DNA of 64,000 nucleotides from Strigops habroptila (lineage: Eukaryota > Chordata > Aves > Psittaciformes > Psittacidae): NCBI RefSeq assembly GCF_004027225.2, contig NC_044290.2, positions 4,604,906 through 4,668,905 of the forward strand, given 5' to 3'. Position numbers and translations under genes: made by a program. The first letter of the stretch is position 1. Every line of letters begins with the position of its first letter. Positions 14,293 to 27,300 of this stretch are shown here, piece after piece. The notes beneath the pieces were generated by a model. That model was not told the DNA's origin and ran no database searches. It worked only from the letters and a program-made list of their open reading frames with translations.

Positions 14293-14790
14293 CACCTGGA
14301 CGGCGCAGCCCCGGCCCGCCGGCGGCCGGGGGGGGACGGGGCGGCGGGCTGCGGCTCTGCCCGCCTCCGCCATGACAGCCTCCGCCCCTCAGCCCGGAAC
14401 GCCCTGGAAGAGCCCGAGCTCCTGGCCGGGGTGGAAGCGGCTGCCCGAAGGGTGCTGCCGGTCCCCCCCCGCCCCGGTTTTCTCCCGAGGAACCGACCCC
14501 GCCGCCTCGTCCCCTCAGGCCTCTCCCGCCCCGCGCATCGGCAGGAGCGCCCCCAACGCGCGCGGGGCACCCCCGGCAAGAGGAACAACGCTCGCTCCGG
14601 AGGCCGGAAGCCGCGTTGAGCGACGGTCTAGGACGGCGGCGAGCAGCGAGGCGCTGGGGCGAGGATGGGCCGCTGTGCGGGAGCGGCTTCGTCCTCGGGC
14701 TGGAGGGCCCCGAGAGGCGATAGAAAGCTTTAAAGGTGCGCGGTGTCACCCCCGCCTGCCCGCGGTGTGCTGGTCGGGCCGCAGACGCCG
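14080..14790. promoter_or_regulatory. B3GNTL1: CpG island over the B3GNTL1 5' end
   Basis: Base composition changes abruptly from AT-rich DNA on both sides to GC-rich, CpG-dense DNA with G/C runs. The island covers coding exon 1 and extends about 400 bases upstream of the ATG, as expected for a broadly expressed CpG-island promoter. No clear TATA box was seen and the transcription start cannot be placed from sequence alone. Boundaries are by eye. Long frames that cross the island on both strands reflect the lack of AT-rich stop codons. Confidence 0.8.
14293..14373 (-). CDS. B3GNTL1: B3GNTL1 coding exon 1 (N-terminus)
   Basis: This is the first coding exon of a glycosyltransferase-like protein (beta-1,3-N-acetylglucosaminyltransferase-like 1). 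It encodes 27 residues, starting MAEAGRAAARR and ending GCAVQV, and is rich in Ala, Arg and Pro. The ATG (14373-14371) sits in a CpG island. The exon ends with the donor GTG|GTACGT and joins exon 2 in phase 0, giving [11 protein letters not shown], the usual first beta strand of a GT-A (GT2) fold. The human protein has a very similar VHVSLVLPVH stretch (recalled, not searched). Another donor, CAG|GTGGTA, lies 3 bases upstream; it would simply drop one valine. The start codon is inferred: it is the ATG nearest the conserved domain in this frame, and the leader is not conserved enough to prove it. Confidence 0.85.
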
Positions 14791-16749
14791 CAAGGTCTTC
14801 TTTGTGGAGGCAGCAATTTGTTAAATAAATGGTGCCCGCGGTTTCCCACCCGTTCTCTAATCGCAGTGTTTTAGGTGCATCTCTCCAGTCAGCACTTCTC
14901 CGGGTCCAGACTGGTCTGTTCAGTGCAACCAGGGCCTTTTCCAGTAAAATACTTTTTGGTTGCAGTGATACCATTATCGATCATTTACTTACTGAAACTA
15001 TGGTTGTGCAGCCACTTACTCCCTTGGAAGTATTCACGGCTAAAAGGTATCGCAAGAGCAAGCCCTCTACAACAACCTATTTTAAACTTTGCACAAAGCA
15101 ATCCTTGTTGAGCAAAATCCAGAGATTATCCCTTGTTTATCTGAAGAGCCTGTTCAACAGCTAGACAATTCAAGGAGCAAACAGAGCAGAGTTATCTTAA
15201 AATGTTCGCTGGCACACAAGTCGGAGAGCTGAGGAGGTGAGGAAGACAGCCAAGCAGTAATTCACCCTCGGAATCTATTTCAAATTATCTACACAGCTTC
15301 TCTCCATCCAGCCTCAGTTTAATCTCTCTGTGAACAGCACTGCTAAATACGATCATTTCTTTCTCTGGCGATGAAGGCTGCGAGCACTTCGATGCTGCCT
15401 GCATGCCTTGCTTTATCTAAGAAAGTGTAGCAGAGTATTGCTTTACTTGTGCTGAACCAAACAAAAGTCCCAGTCAGGGACCAGTGCCTCATTATGCGAA
15501 GCAGTCTACAAAATGCAGAGCAAACCCCATGCTTCCTTCCCAGAGGAGAACACAGAACCGATCAAAACCACCAGCAATGTTATGTTCTGCAGCTGACCAC
15601 AGAGGGTAATTAAATACAAACATCTATTTAAAATGTGATTTTCATTTGGGGGGGGATTTTGGACAGGCTTTTAAAGGCCCACAAGCATGCAGAAACTATT
15701 CAGTGGGATTTTCAGCGCAAACCCAGGCATCTAGCTTCCATTGTGAGAGTTGTTACCTACTGGCTTTTGAAAACCTAGCAGGCATTTCTGTGTTCTTGGG
15801 CAACTAAATAGTTTTCAAAATATAGTCCATTGTTTCAGTGCCTGTTCCTCTTTCATGTGGGTCAGAATGGAAAGATCTAATGCTGTCGTGACAAACTCAT
15901 TTAGAAACAAGCAAAAATGGTTTGGTCCTAGTTGTACTTCCAAATGCTCTACTTCAGGGATTTTTCAAAGTGGTGAGGAACAGCACAGAAAGTTCTCACA
16001 GCTAAAAGCATTACAGAGTCAAAGACATTTCTCATCATACTAGTTTTTAGCTTTTATTTCTGATAAAACAGTCTCTTCAGGATCATTACTGTGAACCTAA
16101 AACCTGCAAATTCTGGAGGCTTGAGCTATCAAATAGAAAGTTTCCTCATCTTGATGGAAACACATGGTATCTGGAAAGTTGTTTTGCTTTCTACATTTAA
16201 CCGTCATTTCAGAAATGACACAGCCTAGTTATGGTATGGACAACTTAAACCTATTGACTTGTGAGGACAGATCTTAACTGATTCACCGGGAGTTTAAAAG
16301 AAAGATTAAAAAAAGGACTCCTTGTGTGGGGTATCACTCGGGTTATTTAGTCCAAGTCGGCTTGGGTTTAGTTTCTTTTTGAAAAGGTCAAATTGTAACT
16401 GAGGCGGGGGGTAAAAGAGTATCCTTACAAACAAATCCATTTGTTGGTGTTGTGAAGCATGTGGACAGCTTAATTCAGGCATATCTTTATTGGAAAGAAA
16501 GGGTGAGTGAGTGTAGAGTTTTCTTCTAACACCTTTGCTGCTGAATTTACAAGTTTCAGTACTGAAGTATTTCCAGAACACACCATGTTGAAAGGATCAT
16601 TCAACAGAGTAGGTAAAATACTCAGCTTACAGCTAGTTTTGAAACCACTTCTATTCAAAGAATGCTTTGAGCTTCCAAAAATGGTCCGTTATTTTCATAA
16701 AATATCACCGTTAAGTGGCAAGAAAAGAGGGGTGCAATATTTCTTATTA

Positions 16750-16950
16750 TAGAACTATAGGGCAGAATGGGACTTGAGAAGCTCATCTAGCAGCCCTGCC
16801 ATCCTGAGACAGGAACATCTTTGTCATTCCTGACAAATACCTACTACCCTGTTCAAAAGGCCTTCCTCCAACAATGGAGGCTTCAGAACATCCTCAGACA
16901 ATTTATTGGAGCCCTCACTATCTTTACCCTTAGAAAGAATTTCTTAATAT
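16750..16950 (-). mobile_element. Old CR1 3' fragment, reverse orientation
   Basis: AGAACTATAGGGCAGAATGG with GAAGCTCATCTAGCAGCCCT and, at the other end, AGAAAGAATTTCTTAATATC, follows the order of a diverged CR1 3' UTR in the minus orientation. It is much more diverged than the copy at 3411. Confidence 0.65.
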
Positions 16951-16951
16951 C

Positions 16952-17165
16952 TGGATGAGGGGTAATGGGTACCAGTTACTCCTGGGGAGATTCCGACTGG
17001 GCACAAGAAGAAAAATTTTCACAATGAGAATAATCAGCCGTTGTAATAATCTCCCCAGGGAGGTGGTGACTCCCCAGCGCAGGATGGCTGGGCAGGGTGC
17101 TGGGACATGTAGTCTGGGTCATGCTTTACCTAGAAGGGATGGACCAGATCTTTTTGCCCTAGCAA
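16952..17165 (+). mobile_element. CR1 ORF2 C-terminal remnant, plus strand
   Basis: Codons from 16955 read RGNGYQLLLGRFRLGTRRKI, then FTMRIISRCNNLPREVV. This matches the CR1 ORF2 C-terminal pattern RGNGxxLxxGRFRLDxRKKFFT...WNRLPREVV (family knowledge). It abuts an oppositely oriented CR1 piece at 16750-16950. Coding capacity is lost after about 17070. Confidence 0.8.
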
Positions 17166-17881
17166 AAACATCCAGACACCTATCATTGCCTCAGTTTTAG
17201 AGCTGTTGAGCCTGCGCCTCTTGCATGACTTTCCGCTGTTACACAGAAGCTCCTTTGCTCTCTCACTCTCTCCACAGACTAAAGTCTTCAGTTCCCCAGT
17301 TTGAGTAGTGTTAGTAGTTTAAATATTTTCCCTTAGGCGAAAGTTACCCTCCTTTCCTCCTACCTCACCGGATTCAGCAAGTTGGCCACATTTTAGGCCA
17401 GATGTGAAAAGTTTTGCTGGGCTATTAAAACAAACCAAACCAACAACAAAACCCCCTAGCACTCTATCCTGCTTTTTTGCAGACCTAACAAAGAAATACC
17501 CATTTCATAATCAGACCTAGAGTCAATACAAATGAGGAGACAACTAACCTGCCAAAGATAAGACCAGAATCCCTCATACAGGGCACAGCCCATCATCCCC
17601 TGAGCCTGTAGCTCTGCCCTGAACAGCTCCCTCAGCCTTCTCCTTCAGGGGTGCTCTCACAGCCCTCTCCCCAGTGGTTTATCGCTGCAGCTGTGTGCCT
17701 TCCCTCTCAGCTGCTTTCTGGCTAATGCCTATGTTAACTCGTTCTTTGCCTGAGAGGGATTGCAAACTCCATCCCAAATCTGTTATTCCTTATCCACCCC
17801 GCACACAGAAAACCCCGCCACAGCCACGATTTATGGCAAATTGTTGTCACATTTCCCTCCCATCCTGCTCTCTTGTTAAGG

Positions 17882-18235
17882 TTATGCACATCTGCTTCTT
17901 TCAGCCCTTCTTTGCTGGTTGTGCTTTAGACCTCTGTTCATTCTCATGGATCTCTTCTGGACTCTCTCTGGGTGCTTTGCATCTCCACTGGAGGATGAGA
18001 CCCAGCGCCAGACCTGGGGTTCCTGCTGGGGTTGGACCAGTGCTGGGCAGAGCAGGATTACTTCCCATGTCTTGCAGGCCCTACTCCTGTTTGCACAGCT
18101 TAGTGCAGTGTTTGCCTTTTTCACAATGGCTTGACACTGTTGACTCCTAACCAGCTTGTGATCTATTATATCCCCTAGATCTTTTTCTGCATGAGGGAAA
18201 CAGTATTTTAGCAGTTTTATTCCAGTCAGCCACAT
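17882..18235 (-). mobile_element. CR1 ORF2 (reverse transcriptase C-terminal region) remnant
   Basis: The minus strand keeps an open frame with the CR1/LINE series: AEKDLGDIIDHKLV, AIVKKANTAL, EVILLCPALVQP and ERVQKRSMRMNRGLKH. Intact CR1 proteins read EKDLGVLVD.KL..SQQC..AAKKAN and later ERVQRRATKMI.GLEH in the same order and spacing. The aromatic-rich segment between is degraded by small frame shifts. It is a dead copy. Confidence 0.8.
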
Positions 18236-21200
18236 GAGAAGAAAATGACTGAAGTAGTGTGAGTGAGATTATCTGCTTTGTGCTTCAATACCAGAATTGT
18301 TTACTGGTTTCCAATTAGTTACATGTGTACACCCTGTTAAGGGAGTTGCACAAGTGCTGCTAATGCCTTCCTTTGGCCTTCAGAGCCTTTATTACTAGTG
18401 GAGACTAGTACCCAGGAGTTATTTGGGCCAATTTCCCTGTGTACTCAAGACTTCAAATGCTCCGCTGAAATTGCAGGGCTGGTTGCTCTGAAAAAACCTC
18501 TTATAATTTAGAGATACTGAGTTTGAATAACCTTGTTGAAAAATGCTGTTGCTTTTTTCAGAAGTGTTGTGCGAAACATTTGTCTCTTTGAAACACTAGC
18601 TGTCGTTACAAAGGATGTTGCTGTTGCTTGTTTCTTTTTGTTAAATGAGTCAATCTGGAGAAGCCTGTGGTTGTTTTTATGAGCTGGTAAATGTCACAAA
18701 TATTTTGTTAACAGGAGAACTGGACTTAAGTACCTTTGCGGGTAAACTAGAAAGGTCTCATTCATTTCAGTACCAGTCCACACCTCCAAACATACACTCT
18801 TCACCACCAGTCATCCCACTCCCCATGCACTTTCAGTTCATGTCGTCTCATCACTGCTGGGCCACACTGCAGTTTTGTGCAGGTCCTCTCTTCTGCTCGA
18901 GCCATGCTCTTAGCTGCTCTAGTTCAGGCTACTGAGTATACCCTTATATTTAGTGTGGCTTTGTGGCAGTAAGACTTTGTGCAGGAGACAAGGTAGTGGC
19001 AAGGGAGAGGCACAGTTCTTCCACAGAGCTGAAGATCATCAGTGCAGCTTTTTCTTTACCTAGGGCTCCAATAATTGAGCAACGTTATGCAAAGTTACAC
19101 TTTCATTTGGCAATCTTTTCTTAAAGGAATGTATATATAATGTATATAATGTATTTTTAAAATACAGTAAAAGGAACATCTGAAGTCTGCTGCAGAATCC
19201 AGTGATAGGCAATAACCACCTGGTTAATACAGCTTAGTTTTGTTATTAAGTAACCAATCTGAAACGCAGTAAAGTCATAATGGTATTTTCCTTGCTTACC
19301 CGAAAAGCTTTATAAGTAAGTTATTTGGTGGGGAAAAAAAAAATCTTATGTACAAAAGATAGCAAGATTCAGATAATGGAAATAGATAAAAGTTAGCCTC
19401 GAAATCCCATTTTCCTAATCTTGACAAGTTCCTGTGTGCCACAAGTGATAACCCTTGAGAATCAAAGCTTTTACTTGAAGAATAAACGTCTAGAAAGTTC
19501 AGTTTAACTTACTTGTTTTTCAAAACCATGCCTCTGTTTGATCTTCTTGATGACTGATGTGTTAAATACTTATGAAATGAAGTTGTGCTCGAGAGCTGAG
19601 GAAAGTAGGTGCAATTGTGTATTTCCTAACGATTCACTGGTAAATTCATACTGTCCACAGTCAGAATTCTGTTGAACTTCAGTACCTTTGGGAGCTTAAA
19701 CTTCTTTGTATATAAGCACAGGAAGCATCTGACATTTTAAGATGGGAAAGTGCTTAAAGAAATAAATCATATAGCTACAAAGGAATGTATACATAACAGG
19801 AACTGGGATGTGTATAATATACAGAGCGCCACAAGACAATGTATTGGATGCACATCTTTGTATGACATACAGACAGGAAGGGAAATGAGAAACATTTTGA
19901 ATTATGAATTAGCCAAAGGCCTCTGTAGAAAAGATTACAAGACTTGTATAGCTCTAGAGAATACAGCAACATTTACTTAATACATCTTCATTGAAAAGAG
20001 AATTCAATAGGTTCTTTAAATCCTTATACTACCCCATAAATAACACCTTATTATATCTTATTATATCTTTTAATATAATTCTTAAAATACTAATCTACTC
20101 TGGAAAGTGCATCTTAAAGTATAGTTTATTGTGACTAATTCCATTTTATTGTTGTTTAATTTTCAAGCAAAGACTGTTTTCCCATCTTCCTGTAAATGCC
20201 AATTCTTCAGACTCACCCTGGGTTATGAAATTCAAAGTTCTTTCAGGTTCAAGCATCTTCAGTAAAACAGCTTTTACAGCTTCATTAAAGTTACTAATAA
20301 TACTGCAGATAGTACAAAGGCTGGATGGTGAGCAGCTTACTCCCTTTCAGCTGTATTGGCTGTGTGTTGTAAAAGAGTAGTAAAGATGTAATTCTTGACA
20401 GAAAATTGACCAGATGTGAGCAGAACAGAGACAGGAAACTTTTCTCTTTCAGTGAAAAGCTGTTACTCCATTTTTATGTACTTTTTTTGCTGAATGTACC
20501 CCTTCTCAAGGCCAGGAAGGCCTTTGAGTAGCCTGACAAATACGCTGCTAACCTGGGGACCTCCTGCTCTGTGAGGAAACAAGCCAACAAGCTGTGCAAG
20601 TGGTATCTGTGATGGCTTGTTACTACCTTATCCAATGGTGCATGTGAGTCCTGGGCTGTGGGAGAGACAGAGACACGACCCCTATGTGAGATCATCTATC
20701 AAGTCAAGACTCACTCATCCTCCTGTTGGATGGAGGGGGTGTGGGATGCTGTGGGGAGCAGGAGGCGAGGACACCACCAGCTCTCGGGGCTGCACAGCAC
20801 TGCTGCTCTCCTCTGGCTTCAGGGCAGCTGAGGAGAAGCCGTAGCCCCATGCAGCACTGGGATGGTGGGGGCTGCCACCACTGGGGCACATGATGGGTAA
20901 AGGAAAGGAGGGTCTGCAGCCTTTCAGACCTCAGCAAATCTGTCTGTGTAATAATCCTTCCAAAGGACATGATCAGTTCACAGTAATTTTGTGTGAATAA
21001 GCTAACAATTGTGTCAAGTACATTTTTAAGGTAGGGTTATGGTATCTTCTGTGACATTACAGATAGAATTTGGCTATCAAAACTGAGGAGGAGGTCTATG
21101 GGGACTACATTGTTGTGCTAGCAGGATATAAGAGATGACAGTAAATTATTTCATTGTGTGGAGGCTCCCTGGTAACATCATCCCGATGCCATTAGAGCCT

Positions 21201-21352
21201 GCAATAAACCACCATACACAAAAGACTCTGCTTCTCCCTCCCTGTGACAAAATCCTTACTAGTCTGCTTCTTCTGAATACTCTTATTCTTTCCATAACCA
21301 ACCCAACTACTTAACTTCTATCTAAACTTTCCCTTCCCAAATAAGGTACTTC

Positions 21353-21368
21353 TTTTTTTTTTTTTTTT
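21353..21368. repeat. T16 homopolymer
   Basis: Sixteen consecutive T. No retrocopy was recognised next to it. Confidence 0.95.
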
Positions 21369-24300
21369 GACTGCAAGAGAGAGTGAGCTTTAATTTCACC
21401 ATCTGGAAGCCAAGATCCTCATTTTGACTTCAAGTGAAATCAGCTAAAAATAGCATTTTGCTAACTTTGCTTCTTGTGCAATGTCCAATTCTCTGCCTAT
21501 TGAGGCAGAATTCAAGGATATATAGGTGTCCAACTCCATTGATAGCATTGACCTGGAAACAAATCCTGCAGGTTTCTAAATACTGGGGTATCTGTAAATG
21601 CATATGAGAAGTTTAATTTTGTTTTAAAACCTCCAACTGTATAAAGTTGTATTCATTAGTGTTCTCATCTTGGATTCTCAGATTATTTATGCACCCAACA
21701 ATCCATGTGCCAGTTGTGGTTACTATGCATGTAAACTTGAACTTTGACATTTCATACTGTTGCAGAACATTGGTATGTGCATTCCTTTATCTTCCCACCG
21801 TCCCTGCAGTTGCTCTTCATTATTGTCAGTGCTTATTAGTTAGAAAACTACATTCCATTTTGTTTGGGCCAATTAAGCAGTTGGAGAGAGCAGCTCTTGT
21901 AGGATCCCCACTAACTGTGTATCATCAGCCATCATCTACTGATGCATTAAACAAACCTGAGCTCTGCTGCACTCCTTAAAGAAGCAAATCCTTGTTTCTC
22001 AGGTGACCAACTTGCAAAAACTCTTCAGTCTTCTGGGGTTTTCAGTCTCTTATAACAATTAAAGGGGAAAAGACATTCTAAGTAAGAGCTGTTGTATGAA
22101 TTATTGTCATAATTACTTTATATCAGTCATGTGTCTAGGATGCTGTCTTCCTAAATGCCAGGGAAGAAGAATACCAGCAGAGGAAACAGTCCTTGTGCTG
22201 CTTCAATATTGTGACTTGCAGCCTGTCTGAAAGCATAACAAAGACTTGATTGTGCAAGTGCCCAGCTGATCCAACAAGCCATGAATAAGTGAGCAATGGT
22301 CAACAGTGAAGGAGTGGTTATCACAGAGGGCAATTCAAAAAGGTTATAGTGCTGTGAAGTGAGGGAGGCGTGAAATGAAATAGAACTAGAGATACAGAGA
22401 TACTCAACTAGTTGGGTTAGTTCTGCTTTTTTTTTTCTTTCTTGAAACGGTCCATCATGTTTTGATAAAATAGAAAAAAATAATATGACTATAAACTGGT
22501 AAGAGATAAATCTTCCAGTAGAGAAAAAAGTAATATCTCATTCTTTCAGTCTAAATGAAGGATAATTTAAAACCAGTGTCTGATCCAAGTATGAATGAGA
22601 TCTCCAGGAGTCTGCTTGGAACACGTTAGGTAGCACAAGACAGGTCACTGATAGGGGAAGGAAGTACAGACTGTCAGATTTTTGTGTCTATTCAAGCATT
22701 TGGGTTCACGTCAGCCCAACCCAGTCTTGTCAGCATGAGACTTAGGAATAAAAGAATGAGAAAGTTTTATATGTAGCAAGAGACCTGTCCCAGCTCTTCA
22801 TGGGAGCACAAGTGTCTAGTGAACTCAACAATGGGGAGGATTCCCTTTCCTTCAAAGTCCTATACTAATCTTTTTACCCTTGAATGGATTTGCTTGGCTT
22901 TTCAGCCAGAATCCTGTTGGAGAAGGCAGGAGATTCATAGACATATATATTACCAAGATAGCAAAGGTCAGGTTTGACACATACTGCTTCAAGGACTTCT
23001 CCCAAAACATTAAAAGGAAGGGAGTTTGGGTGACCACAGCATCTTCTAAAAATATTAACATTTATTCTGGCTGCATGGTATTTCCAAGTAAAAATACTTC
23101 TGAATTTGCTAGTCATTTCTTGTCAGTTTTTGTTAGATTTCATGGCTTGTCACTGTCCCTGGGACATTTCAAATGAAGATCTTTTAGCCTCCACAAGGCC
23201 TGTCACCATACCTTCAAGCTTTCATGTTGTTTGGCCTTTGCCACTGCTCTCACAACAAGAAGCTGGCAGAGCACCATAAATTTGTGTCAACTGATTTTCA
23301 GAGCTCCTCATCAACTAAATTCAGCATCATAATATAGAGAAATGTCTTTCTGAAGGTCATGCAAGGAACTGGGTGGAGACTTTGACAGAGAACCTCACTT
23401 GCCTTCTCAGTCTATTCCTTTATCAGTGGAGCATTTCTGTGCTCAGATTTGCTGGCACCTAAATGAGAGTGTAACCTGACCTAATAAAGCCAAAACATGC
23501 TTTGAACAAAAGTTAAAAGCCATCAGAACCTCGTTCAGCAGATGTATTGTTTGTCATCTGGAAACTTTGCAAAATAGAAAGTTTGTCATCTGAGCTGCAG
23601 GTCTCTTTGGAGGAGTTTTCTTGCTGCAGAGCTGGGTAGTGCTAAAAAGGATGCAGGGCCCTTTACCCCTTCCTTTAGATACATCTGCCCTGCAAATACT
23701 GCCACAAAGCAGCACAAAAGACTCTGCTTCGTGGAGCAGCACAGATCTGATTTCATGATCTGATCCATTGTTTTTCCTTAAGCAAATACATAATAATGTA
23801 ATTCCTGATGTGCTTTAATCAGAATCAGTGCTATTCCTCCCAGAATGTCACTGATAGAACTGTACGGGCAGATTGGATATGGACAGGGAGCTCTTTCTGG
23901 TTTTTATCTGTTAATACTGCAGTATTTGGTAAGACATCACTCATTTAGTGAGTGACTGAGTTTAGGAAGAAATGAAAATCCATGTGCTGTTAATAACAAT
24001 GAGCAAACCTTGCTGCCCTAGAACTGCCACTGTATTTGTGTGCGGGGGAAGTTTGTCATATAAAAACTGCCCCATGGGTTAAATGTGGCTCACAGGAGCT
24101 TGTCAGCCTTGCTCTAAAATAATCACTGTCATCAGATCTGAGGTGGATCTGAAAAGACCTGCTGTTGAGAATTAAGTGTGAAATTTGAAAATGATTAAGT
24201 TGAATTATTTACCCTCTTAGTTCATCATGTCTGCAAAAATATCCTCTTCCCTTCTAGTAACCTGGCAACGAATACACAGGGCACAATTATTTTTGCACAA

Positions 24301-27300
24301 TTTGTAGGAGACTTGCATTAAAATGCATGTCAGTGGCTTTATTTCATGACAAGCAACACTGCAAATGTTTGTTTATCCTGGCAAGGGCTGGATTTGTTTA
24401 GTGTAACTTGCATTAGTTTTGTCTAAATTCTGAAGCAGAAAGGAAAATATGTTCTTGTTTTCAGATCAGTGTTACAAATACTCTCTTTAGCTTTGTTTTT
24501 ATTATGAGAAGTGAATGCTAATAGGTTCGGGCCTGTGCTATCAGATTCTCCCACCAAGTACTGGAAACTTCTGAATATGTTTGAAGAACTACTGATTGCG
24601 CAGACTGAGGCTACAGGTTGCAGGCTGTTTGAAGGCTGGGTGAACTGGAGAAAATTAAAAACTAAGCCAGCCAAGAGGATATGCATCAAGATAAATATCA
24701 GCTTCACCAGTGGCATGAATTACGCTTTCTAAAACAGGAAATTAATGTCATTAGATGGTGGAAATAAACAACTGGTCCTCCTAAAAAGTCCTCAGATTAA
24801 ATGCTGGGCTTCTGAGTGCTTTTTGGCAGACATCTGAAATACCTAGGTTATTGTGAAATGAAAAGAAAACACTAATTCTTGTGGATGAAACACACAGGAC
24901 TATCCCCAGAACAACAATATGCTGAGGCCTCTGTAGAGGTTTTTGGTTTTGACTTCAGCTTTATGCAGTCTCAGGCGTGCAAGCATGAGTTAATGCCTGC
25001 AACCCAGAGGAGTCTCTAGGCTGAGGCACTAAATCCTCTGCCTGGGTCCCCAGGTCCTGAGATAGGGGCTGCTGTGTGGGGTGGCAAATGATGTGTGTTT
25101 CTTAGCCATCCTTTGTGCTTTGTGTTACTTTGTTGATCCTCTTAATGGGCTGCTTGGGTGCAGACATCATTCCCTTCAGTGCTTTTCAGTTTGATGTGCA
25201 ATTCCTGTCTGAATGAGCTGGGTTGCTTAAACACTCTAAAGTGTTTGGAGGTGGGGGGGGGAAAGCACCAGAACCATTGCTACTGATGCTGTGGCCCTTG
25301 GCTCGATGAAAACCAAATTGTGTGGTTTGGGAAAATGGGCCTTGGTATCCTAAACTATGTTTTTTGTACTATCACAGAGCATGGGTTTAATCCTTACTCC
25401 ACTTGTCTAAAGTCTATCCTTGGCCAAGATTATGACACCTCACTCTGCCTAATCTGCATGTATTTTAGCTGGCTGAGGTGCTTATATTAAGAGCAGTGCA
25501 GCCAGGAGCGTAGTCAGTCTCCCTCTGCAGTCAGCATGGAGAGGCAGGCACTTGCAGAAGGTGATTCAGCTCTTACCTGGGCTGAGTTACTGGTCTTGCA
25601 AAGAGGTTTTACTCCCCATTGCTTCTAGGGAACACAAGGGAGGAGGGCATGCCTGACCTGCCTGCTTAAAGGTCAGCGTTAGTCCTGTGTCTTACCCTTC
25701 TCTGTATGTGGGAGATGGAAATAAAGACCATGAGGAGAAAGAGACGTTTATTTGCCAGCAACTCTTTTAAGTGTAGAAATTTAAAAAATAAAATATACAC
25801 ATTGGCCAAACTACTGATTTGCCTTAAATGTCCACGTATTCCTGGGGAATGAATTTCCTGGTGAATGCAGAGGTGGCATCCCTGTGTTCTGTGCAGCGAG
25901 AGCTGATACGTGTAACTCGAGGCACACCTACTGGTTTGGCCACATCACAAGTCCGGGCATCTTCACCTGTTTATTTATTTATTTTAGGGTAATGTCCTAT
26001 AATTAACTTGTCCAAATAATGATTATTGGGGGTTTTTTTCCCAGAGTTTTTCTGTTTATCTGACAATTAAGACTGAGTATTTTCAGTCTCACTTTTGCGT
26101 CTGCAGCGAGATCCATTGGTTCGGGTGGGAGCTGGTTGGGATCCGAATGCAAACATCCAGAGGCGGAAGCTGGATTGTGCTTTGCAGCGGGAGCTGTTTG
26201 TTCCCAGCGCTGCCTGTGTGTCCAAGGGGAGAGGGGCAGCTCTGCTCCAGCGCTCCCCGCCCCCTCTTTCAACACTTCTGCAATGCTGCCTCCCTCTTTA
26301 AAATGCAATCCCTAAATTGACACTGTTCCATCAGCAATACTGCTGGCCTATGGCTTGATTTCAGCGTGCAGTTAATGCTAGCTTCTTCTAGGAAAGATTT
26401 GCTTGTATTTCTTTTAATGGGTGTCATTTTCTGTTGCATTCTGAAGGCCAAAATGTTTCCACTTAAAACAGAAACAAAAACAAGAAAAGCATGAGTAGTA
26501 GCGATTTAGGAGTAATAGGAACTATGCTGAGATATTAGGACTAAGAGAAGTAAGCAGGAACAAGCATAAGGGTGCAATTATGGGTGAGTGTATTTTCATT
26601 ACTGATTTTAATTTCACGCAAGCAAGTAACACGGTCCCCTCTTCACTACACACAAAGATTTCCCACTGTCCATTCAGCTCTGAACCTCTCCCTGGTTTGT
26701 TACTCTGCTTACTCCTCTCTGTCTGCTGGATTTATCTTACAAGTTCTACTTATTTCATATTACGCCTGCATGAATTTTCTATTGTCCTCTCTGTGGCTTG
26801 TTTGAATTCTTAGACCACTCTCTTCTCCCTCCTGCTTTGCCATGCACGCTGTTTAGCTATGGCTTTGCCTTTCCAGAAAATACCCTGCTTCTCCTCCTTC
26901 CCCCTCCTCCTTTAAAGTCTCGGATTTCCCTTGCTGGCAGCCGGCGAGGGGCTGCACACCATGCACTAGCCGTTGGGTCTGCTCTCTAACCACAGGACCT
27001 GATTCACCTCCTGCAAGCTGAGTAGCGTGAAAATAAATCAGCTGAGACGGAGCTGGGTGGGAGTTGCAAAACATGGGGACACATGGTGAAACCAACACAT
27101 GGGCTAGGCAATGACCAGCAAGGCTCTCGAGGAGTTTGCAGTTCTCCTATATATATTCCCTTTGGGACAAGCAAGGCTGAGTGAGACCTTTCAACAGATT
27201 AGCTCTGCCACACTGTTTAAACCAGCTTTGCGTGTTCAGCTGCGGTGTGCTTAACCCAAAATCCTGCGTCTGAGAGTGCTCTCACTGTGCCTTCAGGCCG

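Noticed and set aside
14515..14538. Seven-codon minus-strand upstream ORF before B3GNTL1
   Set aside because: The transcription start is unknown and the sequence lies about 165 bases upstream in GC-rich DNA, so there is no reason to think it is in the mRNA.
14060..14974. Long open frames (up to 254 codons) on both strands of the B3GNTL1 CpG island
   Set aside because: Same GC-composition effect. Only the 81-base minus-strand exon is supported by a donor and an in-phase join to exon 2.
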